NCBI GenBank assembly: GCA_036268995.1
Contig: DATATB010000117.1
Coordinates: 9,132 to 73,131, forward strand
Direction: 5' to 3'
DNA length: 64,000 nt
Origin: DATATB01 sp036268995
GTDB lineage: Bacteria; Planctomycetota; Planctomycetia; Pirellulales; PNKZ01
Shown: positions 35,271 through 44,300 of the stretch, piece after piece
How positions within the stretch are numbered: position 1 is the first letter of the stretch
Layout of the letters: each line of letters starts with the position of its first letter
Position numbers and translations under genes: made by a program
The notes under the pieces: model-generated
Databases searched by the model: none
Told to the model about the DNA's origin: nothing
What the model saw: the letters and a program-made list of their open reading frames with translations, nothing else

Positions 35271-35782
35271 ACGCGCAAAACATCGAGCTCAAGGCGCGGC
35301 TCGGCTCGCTGGCGGCGGCCCGGCAGGTCGCCGCGCAAGTTGCCACCGAACACTTGGGCGTCCAGCGGCAGGTCGATACGTACTTTGTCAGCCGCCACGG
35401 CCGGCTCAAGCTGCGCGAAATCGACGGGGGCCAGGCTCAGCTTGTCTGGTACGAGCGGCCCGACCAGCCGTCGGCCAAGCTGAGCAATTACGTCCTAGTC
35501 CCGGTTGACTCGCCGGCTTTGTTAAAAGCCGCACTTGCCGGCGCCTGCGGCATGCGCGTGGTCGTGGATAAGCGGCGGGAGATTTTTTTGGCAGACAACG
35601 TCCGCATTCATCTGGACCAAGTGGTGGGATTGGGCGATTTCCTCGAGTTCGAAGCGGTGCTGGGGCCGGGGATTACTCCGCTCGACGGTCAACGTCAGGT
35701 TGACGCACTGGCCCAGCGTTTCGGCATCACCGGCGAGATGTTAATCCATGCTTCCTACGCTGACTTGCTCGAGCAGCCGTAG
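35267..35782 (+). CDS. CYTH-domain protein (class IV adenylate cyclase-like)
   Basis: A 171-residue CYTH protein. The N-terminal signature appears as NIELKARL, where the family has ExExK; the first Glu is Asn here, the second (Glu7) and Lys9 are kept. Other tunnel residues typical of CYTH are seen in RLKLREIDG, LVWYERPD, VVVDKRREIFL and VRIHLDQVVGLGDFLEFEA. Members are class IV adenylate cyclases, thiamine triphosphatases or tripolyphosphatases. The length (about 170-180) and the LGDFLEFEA block are closest to the CyaB group. The start ATG overlaps the sulfatase stop (ATGA), so the two are coupled. Confidence 0.85.
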   Translation: MNAQNIELKARLGSLAAARQVAAQVATEHLGVQRQVDTYFVSRHGRLKLREIDGGQAQLVWYERPDQPSAKLSNYVLVPVDSPALLKAALAGACGMRVVVDKRREIFLADNVRIHLDQVVGLGDFLEFEAVLGPGITPLDGQRQVDALAQRFGITGEMLIHASYADLLEQP

Positions 35783-35899
35783 AAGATTGTTACGAACCGT
35801 ACATCCGAGGACGTGAATTCGACGAATTGTCGAACGCGCCCGGTGCCGCTAAACTGCTGGTTCGTGCACAACCAAGTGGAACTGAAAGGAACGCCGCCT

Positions 35900-37189
35900 A
35901 TGAGCGGGGTCGCGAAACTACGCCTCGACGGACAGGAAATCGATTTGCCGGTCGTCGTGGGCAGCGAGCAGGAACACGCCGTCGATATTTCCCAATTGCG
36001 GGCCAAGACCGGCTACATCACGCTCGACGAGGGCTACGTCAACACTGGCGCCTGCACCAGCGCCATCACCTACCTCGACGGCGACAAGGGGGTGCTGCGC
36101 TACCGTGGCTACCCGATCGAAGTCATCGCCGACCAGTGCGACTTCGTCGAAACCAGCTACCTGCTGATCTATGGCGAACTGCCCAATGCCGAGCAACTGG
36201 CCCAATTCCGCAAGTCGCTGAAGCGGCACACGATCCTGCACGAGGACATGCGCGCGTTCTACAACGGCTTTCCGCGCGACGCCCATCCGATGGCCATTCT
36301 CAGCTCCGTGGTCGGGGCGCTCTCGACGTTTTACCAGGATTCGCTCGATCCGACCGATCCGGCCCAGGTCGAGATCTCGATCTATCGGCTGATGGCCAAA
36401 CTGCCTACGATCGCGGCCATGAGCTACAAAAAGTCGATCGGGCAGCCGTTCATCTATCCGCGCAACGATCTGACCTATTCCGAAAACTTTTTGCAGATGA
36501 TGTTCGCCGTGCCGGCCGAGCCGTACGTCATCGATCCCGACTTCGTGCGGGCGTTGAACCTGCTGCTGATCGTGCACGCCGATCACGAGCAGAATTGCAG
36601 CACCTCGACGGTGCGCATGGTGGGTTCGGCCAATGCCAACCTGTTCGCTTCGATTTCGGCGGGCATTTGTGCGCTCTGGGGCCCGCTGCACGGCGGAGCC
36701 AACCAGGCCTGCGTCGAGATGCTCGAACGCATTCGTACCGAAGGGGGCAACGTCGGCAAGTACATCGACATGGCCAAGGACAAGAATAGCAAGTTCCGCC
36801 TGATGGGTTTCGGCCACCGCGTGTACAAGCATTACGATCCGCGGGCCACGATCATCAAGAAGACCTGCGATATCCTGCTCAATAAGCTGCACATCGACGA
36901 CCCGATTTTTGACATCGCCAAGGAGCTGGAAGCCGCCGCGCTTTCGGATCCGTATTTCATCGAGCGCAAGCTGTATCCCAACGTCGATTTTTACTCGGGC
37001 ATCATTTATCGGGCGATGGGCCTGCCGGTGCAGATGTTTACCGTGCTGTTCGCCATCGGCCGACTGCCCGGCTGGATCGCCCATTGGCGCGAGATGCACG
37101 CCTCGCCGACGAAGAAGATCTGCCGGCCGCGTCAGATTTACAACGGCCCGGCCGAACGCGAGTTCGTGCCCCGCGAAAAGCGCGGCTGA
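35900..37189 (+). CDS. gltA: Citrate synthase
   Basis: A 429-residue type II (hexameric-type length) citrate synthase, first enzyme of the citric acid cycle. Conserved blocks: LRYRGYPIE, YLLIYGELP, the substrate histidine region LLLIVHADHEQNCSTSTVR, ISAGICALWGPLHGGANQA, and the catalytic GFGHRVYKHYDPRA. AAAGGA (35885-35890) is 9 bases before ATG 35900 and fits the usual N-terminus (KLRLDGQEIDLPVVVGSEQE); a longer frame to 35813 is not supported. A 7-bp stem, GCGCGGC-TGATGT-GCCGCGC, spans the stop codon. Confidence 0.96.
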   Translation: MSGVAKLRLDGQEIDLPVVVGSEQEHAVDISQLRAKTGYITLDEGYVNTGACTSAITYLDGDKGVLRYRGYPIEVIADQCDFVETSYLLIYGELPNAEQLAQFRKSLKRHTILHEDMRAFYNGFPRDAHPMAILSSVVGALSTFYQDSLDPTDPAQVEISIYRLMAKLPTIAAMSYKKSIGQPFIYPRNDLTYSENFLQMMFAVPAEPYVIDPDFVRALNLLLIVHADHEQNCSTSTVRMVGSANANLFASISAGICALWGPLHGGANQACVEMLERIRTEGGNVGKYIDMAKDKNSKFRLMGFGHRVYKHYDPRATIIKKTCDILLNKLHIDDPIFDIAKELEAAALSDPYFIERKLYPNVDFYSGIIYRAMGLPVQMFTVLFAIGRLPGWIAHWREMHASPTKKICRPRQIYNGPAEREFVPREKRG

Positions 37190-37238
37190 TGTGCCGCGCG
37201 GCTGACGAGCTGGCCCGCGTTTAAATTGCGATGCCCGC

Positions 37239-37712
37239 CTAGCTCGTATGGCACTGGCCCATGCCGCGCTTGGCCAGGTACTGCTGGTGGTAGTCTTCGG
37301 CCCGATAGAATTCGACGGCCGGCACAATCTGCGTGACGATCGGCCGGCTGAACTTGCCGCTGGCCGCCAGCTTGTCGCGCATGGCGACGGCAGCCTGGTG
37401 CTGAGCTTCGTTGTGATAGAAGACTGCCGAGCGGTACTGGCTGCCGACGTCGGGCCCCTGGCGGTCGCGAGTCGTGGGATTGTGGTTGCTCCAGAAGGCA
37501 TCGAGCAACTGCTCGTAGCTCACTTGCGCCGGATCGAAGTCGATATCGACCGCTTCGGCATGGCCGGTACTGTCGGTGCAGACTTGCTGATAGGTCGGGT
37601 TCGTGGTGGTTCCGCCGCAATAGCCCACGGCCGTGGAGTGGACGCCCGGCATTTTGCGGAACAGCTCTTCCACGCCCCAAAAGCAACCCGCGGCAAACGT
37701 GGCTTTTTCCAT
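37239..37712 (-). CDS. msrA: Peptide-methionine (S)-S-oxide reductase MsrA
   Basis: A 157-residue MsrA, which repairs oxidised methionine. The catalytic GCFWG with Cys10 stands at 9-13, followed by VGYCGG, TGHAEAVDIDFDP, HNPTTRDRQGPDVGSQYRS and YHQQYL. I chose ATG 37712 (MEKATFAAGCFWG) because this is the usual N-terminus. It is convergent with the citrate synthase gene (49-bp gap). No signal peptide, so cytoplasmic. Confidence 0.95.
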   Translation of the reverse strand: MEKATFAAGCFWGVEELFRKMPGVHSTAVGYCGGTTTNPTYQQVCTDSTGHAEAVDIDFDPAQVSYEQLLDAFWSNHNPTTRDRQGPDVGSQYRSAVFYHNEAQHQAAVAMRDKLAASGKFSRPIVTQIVPAVEFYRAEDYHQQYLAKRGMGQCHTS

Positions 37713-37763
37713 GACACACTTATCCACTAGAGCAAAGTGACTCGCAATACGACTGCATGAATT

Positions 37764-37855
37764 ATACAAAGAAGGGACCACGGATCACACGGATGGGCAC
37801 GGATGTTTTTCAATCCGTGTCATCCGTCCAATCCGTGGTCTTATTTCTTCCGATC
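37764..37855. repeat. Imperfect hairpin repeat C made of CACGGAT units
   Basis: Arms 37776-37805 and 37811-37840 flank a T5 loop. The left arm starts GACCACGGATCACACGGATG; the right arm in reverse complement starts GACCACGGATTGGACGGATG. Both hold three CACGGAT/ACGGAT units spaced about 10 bp apart. The stem extends outward weakly with AAAGAAG and CTTCTTT-like sequence. It lies between two minus-strand genes. Confidence 0.65.
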
Positions 37856-37873
37856 GTGTCGGACTGCCGTGCG

Positions 37874-39241
37874 CTAGAGCGTCGGTGGCAGGCGATAGAG
37901 TCCCTGGTAGCGGGCAGCCGTGTGGATGCGGCCGTCGAACCGGGAGACGATGCCGGCCGCTTCCAACTCGGGGCGAATACGCACGGGCGCCGAATAGCCG
38001 TTGCCGCTGATGCTCTCCAGCGCGAAGGGATGGAACGAAAAGATGCCGTCGGAGCCGCGAATCCGCCCGTACCAATCGCGGCCCTGGTTGAACTCTCGGA
38101 CCGACTCGTTGACCGTGTCGTGGCAGCGTGCGCACGACTTGCTATCGACGGAAACGAATCCCGCATCGTAATTGGCCGGGATCACGTGAAACGGCGCCTG
38201 CGTGGTCGGCGCTCGCGGCGAAAGGCCGTAGGCCAGCTCGCGCCAGTTTTCGCCGGTCGCCGAGCGGAACGGAGTGGTCGTCAACAGTTGGCTCACGAGC
38301 TTGTCGTCGCCGAGCGTCGGCAGATCGTCGACCGCCAGCGTTTGCGAGAAGGCCCGCTTGTTCGGCTGCACGTCGGCCAGTGTGAACACGGGCATGGACT
38401 TGGCCGTTTGCAGATGGTTGCACACCAATCGCAGTTGCGGCTGCTCGTTCCAATTGGGCCGCAACTCGCGAATCCGCTTCGCCAGGCTGACAGCCGTGGG
38501 GAACGGGCGCAGTACGTCCACTTCCCAAAAGCCGACTTCGCGCCGCCGCAAGCGGACTTCGAACGTGTAATCGTGCTGGTCGGGGCCGCGCAGCGTGAGC
38601 ACTTCGCCCACTACGGCGCCTACCGGAAACGTCCAGGCATAGCTGCCGTCTTGCGGGTACCAGACGATCGGCCAGCGCCGCCCCTCGGCGTCGCGCGGCA
38701 GATAGACAAACCGGAACGCGCCGACGTTGGACGTGCGATGCGTTCCGACCGGTCCCGACCAGGGGAACTCGCGGTTACCGTTGCCGAATGGCTCGGAGCC
38801 ATTGGCCGAAATGTTGTAGTGGGCGCTGTGCACGCCGGGAAACGCGCCATCGAAGAATTGATAAGCCTTCGGCATCTCGTCTTCGGTGTAAACGATCAAC
38901 TCCGGATCGGCCAGGATGCGGCGCCACTCGGGATTGTCGACCTTCGGAAAGAATTGACGCAGCAGCGCGTCACGCTGGGCGGATGCCAGGCGAAACGCTG
39001 GAACCATGTTGGCGGCGCGCCGGGTCTTGCGCCGCTGGGCGATGCTGGACAACAGTCCGCGCCTGCGCGGCGACGAAGCGCCGGTCGATTTGGCAACATC
39101 CGCCGAAGTGGTCGGCGCGGCCACTGGGGGCGAAGCAGCGGGACTGGCCGCCGTGCGCGGTTCGCCCGACGGCGCCCCACCGGCCACCGCCCCAACCGCC
39201 ACGGCTGCCAACAGCAATAATACGAGCGCAGTGAATTTCAT
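37874..39241 (-). CDS. Secreted protein with one c-type haem motif, function unknown
   Basis: A 455-residue protein with a signal peptide (about 1-20, KFTALVLLLLAAVAVGAVAG) and an Ala/Pro/Ser-rich linker (20-60). A single c-type haem-binding motif, CARCH, stands at 370-374, followed by DTVNESVREFNQGRDWYGRI. The body (about 80-350) has no family I recognise; it includes YTEDEMPKAYQFFDGAFPGVHS and FRFVYLPRDAEGRRWPIVWYP. It is probably a periplasmic haem protein, with a likely distal ligand in the C-terminal 80 residues. It is transcribed toward msrA, separated by repeat C. Confidence 0.7.
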   Translation of the reverse strand: MKFTALVLLLLAAVAVGAVAGGAPSGEPRTAASPAASPPVAAPTTSADVAKSTGASSPRRRGLLSSIAQRRKTRRAANMVPAFRLASAQRDALLRQFFPKVDNPEWRRILADPELIVYTEDEMPKAYQFFDGAFPGVHSAHYNISANGSEPFGNGNREFPWSGPVGTHRTSNVGAFRFVYLPRDAEGRRWPIVWYPQDGSYAWTFPVGAVVGEVLTLRGPDQHDYTFEVRLRRREVGFWEVDVLRPFPTAVSLAKRIRELRPNWNEQPQLRLVCNHLQTAKSMPVFTLADVQPNKRAFSQTLAVDDLPTLGDDKLVSQLLTTTPFRSATGENWRELAYGLSPRAPTTQAPFHVIPANYDAGFVSVDSKSCARCHDTVNESVREFNQGRDWYGRIRGSDGIFSFHPFALESISGNGYSAPVRIRPELEAAGIVSRFDGRIHTAARYQGLYRLPPTL

Positions 39242-39898
39242 CTCGGCCTCCTTACACGCATGAGTGGCGCGCTACAGCGCGCGGCGAATCGCCGCGGGCG
39301 GTCGCACCAGGTTCTAGTTTTCCCCGCGCACAAAACGCGACGCGCGGGCGGCCACACGAATGCGGCAGACAAGACAATGCGCGGGGCGATGCAACGCTTT
39401 GCACCCGCCGCCCGCACAAACGCATACTCAGCAAGTAAACGAATACTCCGTTACGAACCTTGGCCGAAGCTTAGAGTACGCAGAATGCGAGACAACCACC
39501 CGCGGGGTGTATAATCGCCCCCCCGTTGCCTTCGATCGTCGTTACTCCTTGTTTTCACTTGTGTTATGGAATTTTCTGAAAAACGGATTCATCCGGTATT
39601 TCACCGTAAAGTGCGTCGAATAGATAAACCATTAAATTTGGCGAGTCTTCGCGCAGCACCGCGGTGGGCCCGAAGACTGGCGGCGAGCACGGATGCTTCG
39701 CGCTGATGCCAGAAACGTCTACATGTATTGTAGAAGATTAATCAGGCGGGGCCGGAGTCGCGTATCTGCTGCTCGATCATCGACCGAGCGAGACAATTAT
39801 GGCGCTGCCCTGGGGTGCCAATACTGGCTCTTCCAGCAGTGGCACTCGGCGAGACCAATACGGCGGGGCGCCAACGGAGCAATCGCGTGCAGGACCGC
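39242..39898. other. 657-bp intergenic region with an AT-rich pocket
   Basis: No gene seen. Bases about 39540-39640 are clearly richer in A and T than the surroundings (for example AGATAAACCATTAAATTTGG). A short hairpin TCTACA-TGTAT-TGTAGA lies at about 39718-39734. The left end should hold the promoter of the haem-protein gene. The right end lies downstream of glgC, but I see no terminator with a T run there. Open frames in this part are short and unconserved. Confidence 0.5.
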
Positions 39899-41191
39899 TT
39901 AGCGCGCCATTTTCCAGCCGTCGGCGATCGTCGTTTCCTTGGGCACCACGACAATGCCGTCGCAGATCATGGCGGAGCCGTTGTCCGGGCTGGTTTCGGC
40001 ACCGGAGTCGTTGGTAATGCGGGCATGGCGGCCGATGCGGCAATTCTTGTCGATGATCGCCCGTTCGATCACGGTGCCCTCGCCGATCGCCACCGGCGGA
40101 ATGCCGGCGGCCGCGTCGGCCGCGATCTGGGCCGGCGTCTGAAAGAAATCGTTGCCCATCACCACCGAGTTGCGGATCGTGACGTTCTTGCCGATCTGGC
40201 AACGCAGGCCGATCACGCTGTTTTCGATGCGGGCGCCGGCGGCGATTTTGCAGCCGTCGGAAATCAGGCTCTGCGTAATCGTCACGCCGTCGACTTGCGA
40301 CGGCGGCAGGAAACGGCTGCGCGTGTAAATCGGCGCCACGGCCGAGTGCAGATCGAACGGCGGATTGGGCTGCGTCAGATCCAGGTTCGCCTCGTAGAAC
40401 GACTTGATCGTGCCGATGTCTTCCCAATAGCCGTCGAACAAGTGAACCTGCACGCGGTGCGTGCGGATCGACGCGGGAAAAATTTCCTTGCCGAAATCGC
40501 GGTAATCGGTCTTGGTGAGCAGATCAATGAGCTTGTCGCGGTTGAAGAGATAGATGCCCATGCTGGCCAGGCAATCGCGTCCGCGGCTGGCGACGCCGTG
40601 GGCATCGATCCACGCCGGATCGGTGTGGACCAGGGCCAACTCGGCCTCGGTCTTGGGCTTTTCCAAAAAACCCATTACGCGGCCGCTGTCGTCCAGTCGC
40701 ATAATGCCGAAGCTGGCGGCCTGCTGCCGCTCGACCGGCAGCGCGGCGATCGTCACGTCGGCGCGTGACTTCTCGTGAGTGGCGAGCATGGTGTTGTAAT
40801 CCATGCGGTACAACTGGTCGCCGGAGAGTACCAGCACGTGGTCGATGCCCGGCTGCTGCAAGTAGCGCAGGTTCTGGCGGACGGCGTCGGCCGTGCCCTG
40901 ATACCAGTCGGCATTGTCCAGCGTTTGTTGGGCGGCCAGCAGTTCGACGAAGCCGCCGTTGAACGGATCGAACGTGTAGGTGCGGCGGATGTGCCGGTGC
41001 AAGCTCACGGAGTTGAACTGCGTGAGCACGTAAATGCGGTTCAGACCGCTGTTGAGGCAATTGGAAAGCGGAATGTCGATCAGCCGATATTTGCCGGCCA
41101 GCGGCACGGCGGGCTTCGACCGCAGCTTGGTCAAGGGATATAGCCGGGTTCCACGTCCGCCGCCCAGCACCAGCGTAATACAATTGCGCAT
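39899..41191 (-). CDS. glgC: Glucose-1-phosphate adenylyltransferase
   Basis: A 430-residue ADP-glucose pyrophosphorylase, the first committed step of bacterial glycogen synthesis. The nucleotide loop LGGGRGTRLYPLTKLRSKPA (9-28) includes the catalytic and activator-type Arg/Lys residues. Further motifs are IDIPLSNCLNSG, YQGTADAVRQN, VLSGDQLYRMDY, GIYLFNRDKL, YWEDIGTIKSFYEANL and the C-terminal left-handed beta-helix. The length is typical of plant/cyanobacterial-type GlgC. No other glycogen gene is adjacent. Confidence 0.95.
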   Translation of the reverse strand: MRNCITLVLGGGRGTRLYPLTKLRSKPAVPLAGKYRLIDIPLSNCLNSGLNRIYVLTQFNSVSLHRHIRRTYTFDPFNGGFVELLAAQQTLDNADWYQGTADAVRQNLRYLQQPGIDHVLVLSGDQLYRMDYNTMLATHEKSRADVTIAALPVERQQAASFGIMRLDDSGRVMGFLEKPKTEAELALVHTDPAWIDAHGVASRGRDCLASMGIYLFNRDKLIDLLTKTDYRDFGKEIFPASIRTHRVQVHLFDGYWEDIGTIKSFYEANLDLTQPNPPFDLHSAVAPIYTRSRFLPPSQVDGVTITQSLISDGCKIAAGARIENSVIGLRCQIGKNVTIRNSVVMGNDFFQTPAQIAADAAAGIPPVAIGEGTVIERAIIDKNCRIGRHARITNDSGAETSPDNGSAMICDGIVVVPKETTIADGWKMAR

Positions 41192-41381
41192 GACAAGTTC
41201 CTCGCTTCGCTTTGCCCCGCCTGGAGGGCATCCATCACCCCCAGCGCACCGCGGTCAATCATCCTAGGGGCAATCGTCGGCCTTTGCCAGGGGCCGCCGC
41301 GAGACGGCCTTTTCCAGGTTCGAAAAAGGCCTGGCGCAGGCTGCTGATACCGTCATTTTGTCCGGCCTCGCTGGTCCAATC

Positions 41382-44300
41382 TCACGGCACTGCCGCGCCG
41401 CCGGGCACCTGCAGCAGGAAGAACCGCACGGCCTCTTCGGCCAGCAAGGGTGCGGCCTGAACTGAGACCGACGGATGGCCCAGCGTGCCGCCGACGACCA
41501 GGTTAATCGTTTGATTGGCGAGCAGCCGGTTGGCTTCGAGCAGCAAACCGACGGGCGTCGGGCCCGCCAGCGGGATCGCGATTGCCAGAGCGGTCGAAAG
41601 CAAGCCACTTGTGCCCTCCTGGTTGGTGCGGGCCGTGACATTCAGATTCAGCCGCAGCGTGCGCGTGATCGTGCCGTCGGCATACAGTTGCAGGCTGTCG
41701 CTGACGAGCGTGAATTTTTTGACCCGCAATACGCCCTTGCTGAAAGTGCCGACAAACCGGCCGTCGTCAAACACTGTGGCGCTGGACGCACCGCCCGACA
41801 AAAACGGCGTGACGCTGCTGAGCAGCGGCAACGACATGGCCTGCGTCCTGGAAAACCGGGCGTGGACCGTGCCGCTCAAGTCGTCGAGCGATCGCACATT
41901 CTGGCCGCTAGCCGTGACGCTGCCGCTGACCTTACCGGCGACCATCTTGCCGACCGACGAAAGCTGGCTGCTGATCGTGCGCAGATCGACGCTGGCAAAG
42001 CTGGCCGATGCCTGGATCGAAAGTTGCCCGCGAAAATCGGCTTTCAATTTGCCCGTGGCTCGGCCGCCCGCCAGCGTCGCCGCCGCCTGGCTCACCTCGG
42101 CCTGTCCGGTCATGGTGAGCGGATCAATCTCGGCCGCCAGCGAAAATCGGGCATCCGACAGCCGCACTCCGGCGAGCGCGGCGTCATTGACCACGGCCGT
42201 GCCGTAGATTTGCCAGGGGCGCGCCAGGTTGCCGCGAACCGCCAGATCCAGCGTGCCCTGCGTGGCGATCCTTCGGCCGGCCAGCGCGCTCAGCCGCGAC
42301 AATTGGCCATCGATCAGCTCGAAGCTAAACGCACTGGCCCGGGGTTGGGCCAGATCGATACTGCTGGCCAAGAGCAGCGTACCGCCGGCCAGGTTGCCCT
42401 GCGCATTGACAAAGTCGACTCGCTTGGGGGTGATGCGTATGCCGCCTCCGAGCCGGCTGAGAATCACCTGGTCATTCCAATGGACGTCGGCCAACTGCCA
42501 CCTGCCGCTGCCGATGATCGACTCGCCCTCGCGCGGGGCATGCACGTCGGCGGCCACGCTAAAGGTGCCGCTCAGCGGCAGCAGCGATGGTTTGTCGGCT
42601 AGCGTGGCCAATTGGTCGAGCTGCGCGCCGGCCAGTTGCCACTTGCCGGTGCCGAGCGAAAACGGCTGCTTGCCGGTCGCGGTTTTTAATTCGCCCTGAG
42701 CGCTGACGTCGCCGCCGAGCAATTCGCCGCTGGCCTGGTAACTGAGATCGCCCTGGCGATAGTCGGCCTTGGCGCTCAGCGTGCCGAGATAGGCCTTGCC
42801 CGCTTTGATCTCGGGCATCTTGACCTCGGCGTGTGCCTGCCAGGCGTTTGGATGAGGAAGCTGGCCGCGGGCGATTTCCAAATTCAGATGGCCGTCAGCC
42901 ACCGCCGCCAGATGGCCCGGCGCATAGCCCAGCGACGAAGCCAGCCGCGCGAGATTGACGCCTTGCACCTTGGCCTGCAACCGGCTGGCGTCGTCGAGAT
43001 TGATCGTGCCCGAGGCCGAAGCGCGGCCTTCATAGAGATCCGCTTCGGCAGTAGTCAGTTCGACGCGGCGACGATCGAAACGGGCCGCGAGCGTCGCTCG
43101 CTCGATCTTGAGCCGGTCGGCGACGACTTGAGTGGCGGCAACGCTTGCTTTGCCGGTGACCGTCAGCGGCTCGAGCGTACCCTGGACATCGACGAGCCCG
43201 GCAAGCTGGCCGGCGATGGTGTTGCCCGGCTGGCCCGGCCTGGCCGGCTGTGCCAGAGCGGCCAATACCGCCAGGTTCGCCTTGGTGATTTGCAAATGCG
43301 CGGTGTAATCCATTGGTGCCGACAGGCCGACTTGCGCGCTGATCTGCATCGCGCCCATCGGGCCTGTCAATTCAATGCGCGCGGCTTCGAGCTTTTGCTC
43401 GCGCAAACCGAAGTCGGCGGCGAATTGGCCCAAATCGTACGTGCCCAAACCCAGCCCCGCGATTTGTGCGTGCCCTTCGGCGGTCCAGTCGGACCACTGG
43501 GTCAGCCGTCCGGCCGGAACGCGAAGCTGCACGCTGCCGGTCGTGCGGCCGCGCACGCCGACCGACAGTTGCGGAGCGAGCGGCGTCAGCGCCGCAAGAT
43601 TGAGCCCCTGCCAGCGCAATGCGGCGTCGCCGGAGCCAGTGGCAGGCGAAAGCGAAAGTGTGGCGCTGCCGGCGGCTTGCCCACCGAAGAGCAACGCCTG
43701 GAAATCCTCGACGCGAAGAGCCTCTTGCGAGCCGCGATAGACAAAGCTCACGCGGTCGACCGCAATGGGCCCGAGCCTGGCGCCTTGAGCCAGAAAACCG
43801 CCGGCGGCTCGCACCTCAAGTGGCTGGAGCGTGCCCTCAAGACTCGTGCGCACGCTAAATCGACCGGCAACATTCAGCGGTGGGTGCAGCCTGCCGGGCA
43901 ACGAATTGAAGCGCGACAGGTCGCCATTGACGAGCTCCAGATTCACCGTCGAGCGATAGGGCGCGGCCAGCTCCAGGCTCAGCGAGCCGGTCGTGCGTCC
44001 ACCGTCCAGGTCGCCGGCCAGGTTCGAGACCACGAGCCGGCCGGCTGCCAGTTGGAATGCCGCGGCCGTTTGATTGCTCGTCCAAGCGTAGACTTGCACG
44101 GCGCTCAGCGCGATCGATCCGCTGACCGACCAGGCTGGCACGTCGCGCAACCGAGCCAGCGGCACTTGCGCGCTGACGCGTCCCGCGGCTACTCCGGAAA
44201 TGGGCACTGGCAAGGCGACCGCTGCGGCGATCTTGCCGATCTGTATTCCCGACCAGGCAAAATCCATCGCCAACTGGCCGGTGCTGGCCAGCGGCAAGCC

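Noticed and set aside
37180..37199. Terminator after citrate synthase
   Set aside because: A 7-bp stem spans the stop codon but no T run follows closely.
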